Positions 1 through 13,201 of a DNA stretch of 64,000 bases are shown here, piece by piece. The stretch is taken from contig CM055902.1 of NCBI GenBank assembly GCA_029582155.1, positions 14,892,086 through 14,956,085 on the forward strand, read 5' to 3'. The first letter of the stretch is position 1. The number at the start of each line of letters is the position of its first letter. The notes under the pieces were generated by a model. The model was not told the DNA's origin. It saw only the letters and a program-made list of their open reading frames with translations, and did not search any database. The stretch is from Panopea generosa. Its lineage: Eukaryota > Mollusca > Bivalvia > Adapedonta > Hiatellidae. The translations under genes were made by a program, and so were the position numbers.

Positions 1-1509
1 AACACAAGAGCAACTTACTTGTTTTATTACAGAAAGCTGCCCTGTGGTCGAATTTAATAAAATTTTAATGTACGGTATTTTCAAAAAAAAGTTCTTATTT
101 CATAGCATCTGTTTTAAAACACTTAAAAATTAATAAAGTTCTAACGCGGAGAACTGTTTCATTCTTTCTACAAAGAGCACAATAACAAACCATATCATGT
201 CACCTTGCTTGTTACTAAACTACAGTGCTTAATGTTACCTCCCCTTTTCATAAAATGTCCTAAATTTGTATAAATGGTTATCATTATTTTTTGTTAGTTT
301 TTATAAATGAAGTTCCATTGCAGATGTAACTTTCATATTTGTAAATGATGCAATTCAATGCAAGTATAATATTTTAAAAATTTTAATTTAACATGTAATT
401 ACTGTTATGTTGCTTTTATACATTTCATATATACTGGGTAATTGATGAACATCAATATTTGTGAGTAATAGTTAAACATTACAACATCATAAGCAAACCG
501 ATCAACATAGAATTAGTTGAGCTATTGCTGAAATGTGTTTCATGCTGCTTCACATTCTTTAAGTGTAATTTTAACAGATCATTTCCACTGGGTAACCTAC
601 AGGTCATATTATGTGACAATGAGTTGGAAGATCTAATGATAAGTTTTCATTTATACCAAACTCAACTGTAGGCATTTACTTAGTTGAGCATGATTTAAAT
701 TAAACATTCTGAGCAAGTGGATTTGTTGTAAAGTCGATCAACAAAATATTGGACGACATGGTGTTGAAAGCTTCGGTTAATGTAAACGTCAGTACATAAT
801 AAATGTCATCGCTGCAAACTGTTTGCAACAACCGGCAAGGTTTCTTATATTTTAGTTTACTTTCAGGTTATCACATAGTTTAGCTTTTAATGTGGAAAGT
901 GGATGAATGCAACTTAAAACAAAGGCTCTTTCACAGGTAAATACGGAAATGCCTAAAACAATCTACTATTACGTATTACTGATTAATAAAAACATATCAT
1001 TACAAAGAATTTTGCATACTGTTGGGAGGTATGTTCATTAAACATACACATACGTAACTAAATAAACGAACGACGACTCTTCGGAATAAATGGGTGAATT
1101 GAGTCCGGCGTCACTGCTAATATTACACAAATAAGAGAAAATATAGCACACCTTAGTATATTTGTTGTTCCTATTTGTTAATAAATGGAAATGGTTTTGT
1201 TATCACAAATCGATAATCAAGAAGTCAATTAATCATTATGAATATTTAGTACTCATTGACATAATAAATTCTACTTTAATTATCATGTACATGAAAAGAA
1301 AGGAATTATGCAGCTATTCAAGGACAAGTAATATGATGGTCAGCTAGATCAATAGCCACCTACACGTATAACGTCTCTTTAGTTTTATTGTTTGAAACGA
1401 GGGTATAGAAAACTTGCCAAATTCATTGAAATAGATTTTTCCGTTGTGTATTTTGATAAAATGTATACAAAATTTGAGACATCATCAATTATATTATATA
1501 ACAGTAATG

Positions 1510-1567
1510 ATTTGTATTTCATCACCCAGAGCAAAACAATTTGACCTGTTTCACAAGTCATCCCTGA
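1510..1567 (-). pseudogene. Decayed second EGF exon end, present once per unit
   Basis: TTGTATTTCATCACCCAGAG through ACCTGTTTCACAAGTCATCCCTG resembles the donor end of the real exon 322 bp further right (same ACCTGTTTCACAAGTC core and similar flanks), then degenerates into AT-rich DNA. No open EGF module remains. The same remnant lies 322 bp below almost every array exon, for example at 3790, 6034 and 32048. The unit therefore descends from a local duplication of which one exon has died. Confidence 0.6.
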
Positions 1568-1867
1568 ATTATATATTTATGCATTAGTATAGATACGGAA
1601 ACTTATTATTATAAAGCGGTATATGATAATATATAATTGGATATCTAAACGATATATATATATTTTATGCATAAAAGTGTAACGGTAATACTATTTACAA
1701 CAACAAATTGAGAGCTAAATGAAAGTACACTACTTTTAATGTACCATATTCATTACAATACCGTTAAAAAATTCGCTGTGATAAAATGTATGGGTAATTT
1801 GAGACACCATGTGTTATATAGCATTAAATAGAATTGTATTTCATAATCCAGAACAGAACAGTATTAC

Positions 1868-1981
1868 CTGTTTCACAAGTCGTCCCTGTCCAGCCTGCAG
1901 CACAGGAACACGTGTATTCATTCGCTTCATTAGCACAGGTGCCACCATTCTTACACGGATCCGAGGCACATTCATCAATAT
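1868..1981 (-). CDS. Array EGF exon, copy 1 (last in window)
   Basis: Intact 114-nt phase 1-1 cbEGF exon read on the minus strand. A TATTTTAG acceptor is followed by two bases that complete an Asp codon with the previous exon's final G, then I-D-E-C. All six cysteines are present. Motifs: calcium-binding [10 protein letters not shown] (O-glucose type); C-K-N-G-G-T-C (O-fucose type); C-A-N-x4-Y-T-C-S-C (Asx hydroxylation); and [10 protein letters not shown] at the end. The donor is GTAATAC. The array continues past the left edge, so more exons are expected. Confidence 0.82.
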
Positions 1982-4111
1982 CTAAAATACAAAAAAGATG
2001 TATTATGACACCGTCAAATGTAAATTATTTAAAATATTTATTTTATATTGTTCTACATGTAATTACATTTAATTTAACTATTTATACGTAGAGTTTAATC
2101 ATCAATGTTTTATAACTATTTATAAGACGGTATTATCACGTGTGACTGAGTGAACGTAGGTTTGTATATACGTGATTCTTTGTGCTACCGTGGCACTTTA
2201 ATATATACATCACTATATAAAATGTTCATAATAAATGCATATACAACACAAGAGCAACTTACTTGTTTTATTACAGAAAGCTGCCCTGTGGTCGAATTTA
2301 ATAAAATTTTAATGTACGGTATTTTCCAAAAAAAGTTCTTATTTCATAGCATCTGTTTTAAAACACTTAAAAATTAATAAAGTTCTAACGCGGAGAACTG
2401 TTTCATTCTTTCTACAAAGAGCACAATAACAAACCATATCATGTCACCTTGCTTGTTACTAAACTACAGTGCTTAATGTTACCTCCCCTTTTCATAAAAT
2501 GTCCTAAATTTGTATAAATGGTAATCATTATTTTTTGTTAGTTTTTATAAATGAAGTTCCATTGCAGATGTAACTTTCATATTTGTAAATGATGCAATTC
2601 AATGCAAGTATAATATTTTAAAAATTTTAATTTAACATGTAATTACTGTTATGTTGCTTTTATACATTTCATATATACTGGGTAATTGATGAACATCAAT
2701 ATTTGTGAGTAATAGTTAAACATTACAACATCATAAGCAAACCGATCAACATAGAATTAGTTGAGCTATTGCTGAAATGTGTTTCATGCTGCTTCACATT
2801 CTTTTAGTGTAATTTTAACAGATCATTTCCACTGGGTAACCTACAGGTCATATTATGTGACAATGAGTTGGAAGATCTAATGATAAGTTTTCATTTATAC
2901 CAAACTCAACTGTAGGCATTTACTTAGTTGAGCATGATTTAAATTAAACATTCTGAGCAAGTGGATTTGTTGTAAAGTCGATCAACAAAATATTGGACGA
3001 CATGGTGTTGAAAGCTTCGGTTAATGTAAACGTCAGTACATAATAAATGTCATCGCTGCAAACTGTTTGCAACAACCGGCAAGGTTTCTTATATTTTAGT
3101 TTACTTTCAGGTTATCACATATTTTAGCTTTTAATGTGGAAAGTGGATGAATGCAACTTAAAACAAAGGCTCTTTCACAGGTAAATACGGAAATGCCTAA
3201 AACAATCTACTATTACGTATTACTGATTAATAAAAACATATCATTACAAAGAATTTTGCATACTGTTGGGAGGTATGTTCATTAAACATACACATACGTA
3301 ACTAAATAAACGAACGACGACTCTTCGGAATAAATGGGTGAATTGAGTCCGGCGTCACTGCTAATATTACACAAATAAGAGAAAATATAGCACACCTTAG
3401 TATATTTGTTGTTCCTATTTGTTAATAAATGGAAATGGTTTTGTTATCACAAATCGATAATCAAGAAGTCAATTAATCATTATGAATATTTAGTACTCAT
3501 TGACATAATAAATTCTACTTTAATTATCATGTACATGAAAAGAAAGGAATTATGCAGCTATTCAAGGACAAGTAATATGATGGTCAGCTAGATCAATAGC
3601 CACCTACACGTATAACGTCTCTTTAGTTTTATTGTTTGAAACGAGGGTATAGAAAACTTGCCAAATTCATTGAAATAGATTTTTCCGTTGTGTATTTTGA
3701 TAAAATGTATACAAAATTTGAGACATCATCAATTATATTATATAACAGTAATGATTTGTATTTCATCACCCAGAGCAAAACAATTTGACCTGTTTCACAA
3801 GTCATCCCTGAATTATATATTTATGCATTAGTATAGATACGGAAACTTATTATTATAAAGCGGTATATGATAATATATAATTGGATATCTAAACGATATA
3901 TATATATTTTATGCATAAAAGTGTAACGGTAATACTATTTACAACAACAAATTGAGAGCTAAATGAAAGTACACTACTTTTAATGTACCATATTCATTAC
4001 AATACCGTTAAAAAATTCGCTGTGATAAAATGTATGGGTAATTTGAGACACCATGTGTTATATAGCATTAAATAGAATTGTATTTCATAATCCAGAACAG
4101 AACAGTATTAC

Positions 4112-4225
4112 CTGTTTCACAAGTCGTCCCTGTCCAGCCTGCAGCACAGGAACACGTGTATTCATTCGCTTCATTAGCACAGGTGCCACCATTCTTACAC
4201 GGATCCGAGGCACATTCATCAATAT
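4112..4225 (-). CDS. Array EGF exon, copy 2
   Basis: Intact 114-nt phase 1-1 cbEGF exon, alanine variant, with consensus splice sites. Nothing distinguishes it from copy 5. Confidence 0.8.
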
Positions 4226-6355
4226 CTAAAATACAAAAAAGATGTATTATGACACCGTCAAATGTAAATTATTTAAAATATTTATTTTATATTGTTCTAC
4301 ATGTAATTACATTTAATTTAACTATTTATACGTAGAGTTTAATCATCAATGTTTTATAACTATTTATAAGACGGTATTATCACGTGTGACTGAGTGAACG
4401 TAGGTTTGTATACACGTGATTCTTTGTGCTACCGTGGCACTTTAATATATACATCACTATATAAAATGTTCACAATAAATGCATATACAACACAAGAGCA
4501 ACTTACTTGTTTTATTACAGAAAGCTGCCCTGTGGTCGAATTTAATAAAATTTTAATGTACGGTATTTTCCAAAAAAAGTTCTTATTTCATAGCATCTGT
4601 TTTAAAACACTTAAAAATTAATAAAGTTCTAACGCGGAGAACTGTTTCATTCTTTCTACAAAGAGCACAATAACAAACCATATCATGTCACCTTGCTTGT
4701 TACTAAACTACAGTGCTTAATGTTACCTCCCCTTTTCATAAAATGTCCTAAATTTGTATAAATGGTAATCATTATTTTTTGTTAGTTTTTATAAATGAAG
4801 TTCCATTGCAGATGTAACTTTCATATTTGTAAATGATGCAATTCAATGCAAGTATAATATTTTAAAAATTTTAATTTAACATGTAATTACTGTTATGTTG
4901 CTTTTATACATTTCATATATACTGGGTAATTGATGAACATCAATATTTGTGAGTAATAGTTAAACATTACAACATCATAAGCAAACCGATCAACATAGAA
5001 TTAGTTGAGCTATTGCTGAAATGTGTTTCATGCTGCTTCACATTCTTTTAGTGTAATTTTAACAGATCATTTCCACTGGGTAACCTACAGGTCATATTAT
5101 GTGACAATGAGTTGGAAGATCTAATGATAAGTTTTCATTTATACCAAACTCAACTGTAGGCATTTACTTAGTTGAGCATGATTTAAATTAAACATTCTGA
5201 GCAAGTGGATTTGTTGTAAAGTCGATCAACAAAATATTGGACGACATGGTGTTGAAAGCTTCGGTTAATGTAAACGTCAGTACATAATAAATGTCATCGC
5301 TGCAAACTGTTTGCAACAACCGGCAAGGTTTCTTATATTTTAGTTTACTTTCAGGTTATCACATATTTTAGCTTTTAATGTGGAAAGTGGATGAATGCAA
5401 CTTAAAACAAAGGCTCTTTCACAGGTAAATACGGAAATGCCTAAAACAATCTACTATTACGTATTACTGATTAATAAAAACATATCATTACAAAGAATTT
5501 TGCATACTGTTGGGAGGTATGTTCATTAAACATACACATACGTAACTAAATAAACGAACGACGACTCTTCGGAATAAATGGGTGAATTGAGTCCGGCGTC
5601 ACTGCTAATATTACACAAATAAGAGAAAATATAGCACACCTTAGTATATTTGTTGTTCCTATTTGTTAATAAATGGAAATGGTTTTGTTATCACAAATCG
5701 ATAATCAAGAAGTCAATTAATCATTATGAATATTTAGTACTCATTGACATAATAAATTCTACTTTAATTATCATGTACATGAAAAGAAAGGAATTATGCA
5801 GCTATTCAAGGACAAGTAATATGATGGTCAGCTAGATCAATAGCCACCTACACGTATAACGTCTCTTTAGTTTTATTGTTTGAAACGAGGGTATAGAAAA
5901 CTTGCCAAATTCATTGAAATAGATTTTTCCGTTGTGTATTTTGATAAAATGTATACAAAATTTGAGACATCATCAATTATATTATATAACAGTAATGATT
6001 TGTATTTCATCACCCAGAGCAAAACAATTTGACCTGTTTCACAAGTCATCCCTGAATTATATATTTATGCATTAGTATAGATACGGAAACTTATTATTAT
6101 AAAGCGGTATATGATAATATATAATTGGATATCTAAACGATATATATATATTTTATGCATAAAAGTGTAACGGTAATACTATTTACAACAACAAATTGAG
6201 AGCTAAATGAAAGTACACTACTTTTAATGTACCATATTCATTACAATACCGTTAAAAAATTCGCTGTGATAAAATGTATGGGTAATTTGAGACACCATGT
6301 GTTATATAGCATTAAATAGAATTGTATTTCATAATCCAGAACAGAACAGTATTAC

Positions 6356-6469
6356 CTGTTTCACAAGTCGTCCCTGTCCAGCCTGCAGCACAGGAACACG
6401 TGTATTCATTCGCTTCATTAGCACAGGTGCCACCATTCTTACACGGATCCGAGGCACATTCATCAATAT
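6356..6469 (-). CDS. Array EGF exon, copy 3
   Basis: Intact 114-nt phase 1-1 cbEGF exon, alanine variant. The intron to its right (6.6-8.5 kb) carries the GTGTTCGAA, CACTTACAAA and CATCACTATTTG variants that recur 6,732 bp further on. Confidence 0.8.
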
Positions 6470-8599
6470 CTAAAATACAAAAAAGATGTATTATGACACC
6501 GTCAAATGTAAATTATTTAAAATATTTATTTTATATTGTTCTACATGTAATTACATTTAATTTAACTATTTATACGTAGAGTTTAATCATCAATGTTTTA
6601 TAACTATTTATAAGACGGTATTATCACGTGTGACTGAGTGAACGTAGGTTTGTATACACGTGATTCTTTGTGCTACCGTGGCACTTTAATATATACATCA
6701 CTATATAAAATGTTCATAATAAATGCATATACAACACAAGAGCAACTTACTTGTTTTATTACAGAAAGCTGCCCTGTGTTCGAATTTAATAAAATTTTAA
6801 TGTACGGTATTTTCCAAAAAAAGTTCTTATTTCATAGCATCTGTTTTAAAACACTTACAAATTAATAAAGTTCTAACGCGGAGAACTGTTTCATTCTTTC
6901 TACAAAGAGCACAATAACAAACCATATCATGTCACCTTGCTTGTTACTAAACTACAGTGCTTAATGTTACCTCCCCTTTTCATAAAATGTCCTAAATTTG
7001 TATAAATGGTAATCATTATTTTTTGTTAGTTTATATAAATGAAGTTCCATTGCAGATGTAACTTTCATATTTGTAAATGATGCAATTCAATGCAAGTATA
7101 ATATTTTAAAAATTTTAATTTAACATGTAATTACTGTTATGTTGCTTTTATACATTTCATATATACTGGGTAATTGATGAACATCACTATTTGTGAGTAA
7201 TAGTTAAACATTACAACATCATAAGCAAACCGATCAACATAGAATTAGTTGAGCTATTGCTGAAATGTGTTTCATGCTGCTTCACATTCTTTTAGTGTAA
7301 TTTTAACAGATCATTTCCACTGGGTAACCTACAGGTCATATTATGTGACAATGAGTTGGAAGATCTAATGATAAGTTTTCATTTATACCAAACTCAACTG
7401 TAGGCATTTACTTAGTTGAGCATGATTTAAATTAAACATTCTGAGCAAGTGGATTTGTTGTAAAGTCGATCAACAAAATATTGGACGACATGGTGTTGAA
7501 AGCTTCGGTTAATGTAAACGTCAGTACATAATAAATGTCATCGCTGCAAACTGTTTGCAACAACCGGCAAGGTTTCTTATATTTTAGTTTACTTTCAGGT
7601 TATCACATATTTTAGCTTTTAATGTGGAAAGTGGATGAATGCAACTTAAAACAAAGGCTCTTTCACAGGTAAATACGGAAATGCCTAAAACAATCTACTA
7701 TTACGTATTACTGATTAATAAAAACATATCATTACAAAGAATTTTGCATACTGTTGGGAGGTATGTTCATTAAACATACACATACGTAACTAAATAAACG
7801 AACGACGACTCTTCGGAATAAATGGGTGAATTGAGTCCGGCGTCACTGCTAATATTACACAAATAAGAGAAAATATAGCACACCTTAGTATATTTGTTGT
7901 TCCTATTTGTTAATAAATGGAAATGGTTTTGTTATCACAAATCGATAATCAAGAAGTCAATTAATCATTATGAATATTTAGTACTCATTGACATAATAAA
8001 TTCTACTTTAATTATCATGTACATGAAAAGAAAGGAATTATGCAGCTATTCAAGGACAAGTAATATGATGGTCAGCTAGATCAATAGCCACCTACACGTA
8101 TAACGTCTCTTTAGTTTTATTGTTTGAAACGAGGGTATAGAAAACTTGCCAAATTCATTGAAATAGATTTTTCCGTTGTGTATTTTGATAAAATGTATAC
8201 AAAATTTGAGACATCATCAATTATATTATATAACAGTAATGATTTGTATTTCATCACCCAGAGCAAAACAATTTGACCTGTTTCACAAGTCATCCCTGAA
8301 TTATATATTTATGCATTAGTATAGATACGGAAACTTATTATTATAAAGCGGTATATGATAATATATAATTGGATATCTAAACGATATATATATATTTTAT
8401 GCATAAAAGTGTAACGGTAATACTATTTACAACAACAAATTGAGAGCTAAATGAAAGTACACTACTTTTAATGTACCATATTCATTACAATACCGTTAAA
8501 AAATTCGCTGTGATAAAATGTATGGGTAATTTGAGACACCGTGTGTTATATAGCATTAAATAGAATTGTATTTCATAATCCAGAACAGAACAGTATTAC

Positions 8600-8713
8600 C
8601 TGTTTCACAAGTCGTCCCTGTCCAGCCTGCAGCACAGGAACACGTGTATTCATTCACTTCATTAGCACAGGTGCCACCATTCTTACACGGATCCGAGGCA
8701 CATTCATCAATAT
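8600..8713 (-). CDS. Array EGF exon, copy 4 (valine variant)
   Basis: Intact 114-nt phase 1-1 cbEGF exon with the NEVNEY variant. It is the block partner of copy 7. Confidence 0.8.
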
Positions 8714-10843
8714 CTAAAATACAAAAAAGATGTATTATGACACCGTCAAATGTAAATTATTTAAAATATTTATTTTATATTGTTCTACATGTAATTACAT
8801 TTAATTTAACTATTTATACGTAGAGTTTAATCATCAATGTTTTATAACTATTTATAAGACGGTATTATCACGTGTGACTGAGTGAACGTAGGTTTGTATA
8901 CACGTGATTCTTTGTGCTACCGTGGCACTTTAATATATACATCACTATATAAAATGTTCACAATAAATGCATATACAACACAAGAGCAACTTACTTGTTT
9001 TATTACAGAAAGCTGCCCTGTGGTCGAATTTAATAAAATTTTAATGTACGGTATTTTCCAAAAAAAGTTCTTATTTCATAGCATCTGTTTTAAAACACTT
9101 AAAAATTAATAAAGTTCTAACGCGGAGAACTGTTTCATTCTTTCTACAAAGAGCACAATAACAAACCATATCATGTCACCTTGCTTGTTACTAAACTACA
9201 GTGCTTAATGTTACCTCCCCTTTTCATAAAATGTCCTAAATTTGTATAAATGGTAATCATTATTTTTTGTTAGTTTTTATAAATGAAGTTCCATTGCAGA
9301 TGTAACTTTCATATTTGTAAATGATGCAATTCAATGCAAGTATAATATTTTAAAAATTTTAATTTAACATGTAATTACTGTTATGTTGCTTTTATACATT
9401 TCATATATACTGGGTAATTGATGAACATCAATATTTGTGAGTAATAGTTAAACATTACAACATCATAAGCAAACCGATCAACATAGAATTAGTTGAGCTA
9501 TTGCTGAAATGTGTTTCATGCTGCTTCACATTCTTTTAGTGTAATTTTAACAGATCATTTCCACTGGGTAACCTACAGGTCATATTATGTGACAATGAGT
9601 TGGAAGATCTAATGATAAGTTTTCATTTATACCAAACTCAACTGTAGGCATTTACTTAGTTGAGCATGATTTAAATTAAACATTCTGAGCAAGTGGATTT
9701 GTTGTAAAGTCGATCAACAAAATATTGGACGACATGGTGTTGAAAGCTTCGGTTAATGTAAACGTCAGTACATAATAAATGTCATCGCTGCAAACTGTTT
9801 GCAACAACCGGCAAGGTTTCTTATATTTTAGTTTACTTTCAGGTTATCACATATTTTAGCTTTTAATGTGGAAAGTGGATGAATGCAACTTAAAACAAAG
9901 GCTCTTTCACAGGTAAATACGGAAATGCCTAAAACAATCTACTATTACGTATTACTGATTAATAAAAACATATCATTACAAAGAATTTTGCATACTGTTG
10001 GGAGGTATGTTCATTAAACATACACATACGTAACTAAATAAACGAACGACGACTCTTCGGAATAAATGGGTGAATTGAGTCCGGCGTCACTGCTAATATT
10101 ACACAAATAAGAGAAAATATAGCACACCTTAGTATATTTGTTGTTCCTATTTGTTAATAAATGGAAATGGTTTTGTTATCACAAATCGATAATCAAGAAG
10201 TCAATTAATCATTATGAATATTTAGTACTCATTGACATAATAAATTCTACTTTAATTATCATGTACATGAAAAGAAAGGAATTATGCAGCTATTCAAGGA
10301 CAAGTAATATGATGGTCAGCTAGATCAATAGCCACCTACACGTATAACGTCTCTTTAGTTTTATTGTTTGAAACGAGGGTATAGAAAACTTGCCAAATTC
10401 ATTGAAATAGATTTTTCCGTTGTGTATTTTGATAAAATGTATACAAAATTTGAGACATCATCAATTATATTATATAACAGTAATGATTTGTATTTCATCA
10501 CCCAGAGCAAAACAATTTGACCTGTTTCACAAGTCATCCCTGAATTATATATTTATGCATTAGTATAGATACGGAAACTTATTATTATAAAGCGGTATAT
10601 GATAATATATAATTGGATATCTAAACGATATATATATATTTTATGCATAAAAGTGTAACGGTAATACTATTTACAACAACAAATTGAGAGCTAAATGAAA
10701 GTACACTACTTTTAATGTACCATATTCATTACAATACCGTTAAAAAATTCGCTGTGATAAAATGTATGGGTAATTTGAGACACCATGTGTTATATAGCAT
10801 TAAATAGAATTGTATTTCATAATCCAGAACAGAACAGTATTAC

Positions 10844-10957
10844 CTGTTTCACAAGTCGTCCCTGTCCAGCCTGCAGCACAGGAACACGTGTATTCATTCG
10901 CTTCATTAGCACAGGTGCCACCATTCTTACACGGATCCGAGGCACATTCATCAATAT
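10844..10957 (-). CDS. Array EGF exon, copy 5
   Basis: Intact 114-nt phase 1-1 cbEGF exon, alanine variant, with GTAATAC donor and TATTTTAG acceptor. It corresponds to copy 2 in the three-unit block pattern. Confidence 0.8.
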
Positions 10958-13087
10958 CTAAAATACAAAAAAGATGTATTATGACACCGTCAAATGTAAA
11001 TTATTTAAAATATTTATTTTATATTGTTCTACATGTAATTACATTTAATTTAACTATTTATACGTAGAGTTTAATCATCAATGTTTTATAACTATTTATA
11101 AGACGGTATTATCACGTGTGACTGAGTGAACGTAGGTTTGTATACACGTGATTCTTTGTGCTACCGTGGCACTTTAATATATACATCACTATATAAAATG
11201 TTCACAATAAATGCATATACAACACAAGAGCAACTTACTTGTTTTATTACAGAAAGCTGCCCTGTGGTCGAATTTAATAAAATTTTAATGTACGGTATTT
11301 TCCAAAAAAAGTTCTTATTTCATAGCATCTGTTTTAAAACACTTAAAAATTAATAAAGTTCTAACGCGGAGAACTGTTTCATTCTTTCTACAAAGAGCAC
11401 AATAACAAACCATATCATGTCACCTTGCTTGTTACTAAACTACAGTGCTTAATGTTACCTCCCCTTTTCATAAAATGTCCTAAATTTGTATAAATGGTAA
11501 TCATTATTTTTTGTTAGTTTTTATAAATGAAGTTCCATTGCAGATGTAACTTTCATATTTGTAAATGATGCAATTCAATGCAAGTATAATATTTTAAAAA
11601 TTTTAATTTAACATGTAATTACTGTTATGTTGCTTTTATACATTTCATATATACTGGGTAATTGATGAACATCAATATTTGTGAGTAATAGTTAAACATT
11701 ACAACATCATAAGCAAACCGATCAACATAGAATTAGTTGAGCTATTGCTGAAATGTGTTTCATGCTGCTTCACATTCTTTTAGTGTAATTTTAACAGATC
11801 ATTTCCACTGGGTAACCTACAGGTCATATTATGTGACAATGAGTTGGAAGATCTAATGATAAGTTTTCATTTATACCAAACTCAACTGTAGGCATTTACT
11901 TAGTTGAGCATGATTTAAATTAAACATTCTGAGCAAGTGGATTTGTTGTAAAGTCGATCAACAAAATATTGGACGACATGGTGTTGAAAGCTTCGGTTAA
12001 TGTAAACGTCAGTACATAATAAATGTCATCGCTGCAAACTGTTTGCAACAACCGGCAAGGTTTCTTATATTTTAGTTTACTTTCAGGTTATCACATATTT
12101 TAGCTTTTAATGTGGAAAGTGGATGAATGCAACTTAAAACAAAGGCTCTTTCACAGGTAAATACGGAAATGCCTAAAACAATCTACTATTACGTATTACT
12201 GATTAATAAAAACATATCATTACAAAGAATTTTGCATACTGTTGGGAGGTATGTTCATTAAACATACACATACGTAACTAAATAAACGAACGACGACTCT
12301 TCGGAATAAATGGGTGAATTGAGTCCGGCGTCACTGCTAATATTACACAAATAAGAGAAAATATAGCACACCTTAGTATATTTGTTGTTCCTATTTGTTA
12401 ATAAATGGAAATGGTTTTGTTATCACAAATCGATAATCAAGAAGTCAATTAATCATTATGAATATTTAGTACTCATTGACATAATAAATTCTACTTTAAT
12501 TATCATGTACATGAAAAGAAAGGAATTATGCAGCTATTCAAGGACAAGTAATATGATGGTCAGCTAGATCAATAGCCACCTACACGTATAACGTCTCTTT
12601 AGTTTTATTGTTTGAAACGAGGGTATAGAAAACTTGCCAAATTCATTGAAATAGATTTTTCCGTTGTGTATTTTGATAAAATGTATACAAAATTTGAGAC
12701 ATCATCAATTATATTATATAACAGTAATGATTTGTATTTCATCACCCAGAGCAAAACAATTTGACCTGTTTCACAAGTCATCCCTGAATTATATATTTAT
12801 GCATTAGTATAGATACGGAAACTTATTATTATAAAGCGGTATATGATAATATATAATTGGATATCTAAACGATATATATATATTTTATGCATAAAAGTGT
12901 AACGGTAATACTATTTACAACAACAAATTGAGAGCTAAATGAAAGTACACTACTTTTAATGTACCATATTCATTACAATACCGTTAAAAAATTCGCTGTG
13001 ATAAAATGTATGGGTAATTTGAGACACCATGTGTTATATAGCATTAAATAGAATTGTATTTCATAATCCAGAACAGAACAGTATTAC

Positions 13088-13201
13088 CTGTTTCACAAGT
13101 CGTCCCTGTCCAGCCTGCAGCACAGGAACACGTGTATTCATTCGCTTCATTAGCACAGGTGCCACCATTCTTACACGGATCCGAGGCACATTCATCAATA
13201 T
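13088..13201 (-). CDS. Array EGF exon, copy 6
   Basis: Intact 114-nt phase 1-1 cbEGF exon, alanine variant. The intron to its right (13.4-15.3 kb) carries private variants shared only with the intron to the right of copy 3. Confidence 0.8.

Noticed and set aside
2246-2300. A possible 23-nt micro-exon on the minus strand (CACAG acceptor, AAGTAAGT donor), conserved in all units and in the old copy near 36140
   Set aside because: It contains a stop codon and would shift frame. Conservation is no better than that of the surrounding repeat, so it is probably a decayed exon end.
1162-2377. Open frames of 61, 85 and 75 codons on the plus strand that recur in every unit
   Set aside because: They repeat only because the unit repeats. 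They are AT-rich, use weak starts, and the 85-codon one is antisense to the EGF exon.
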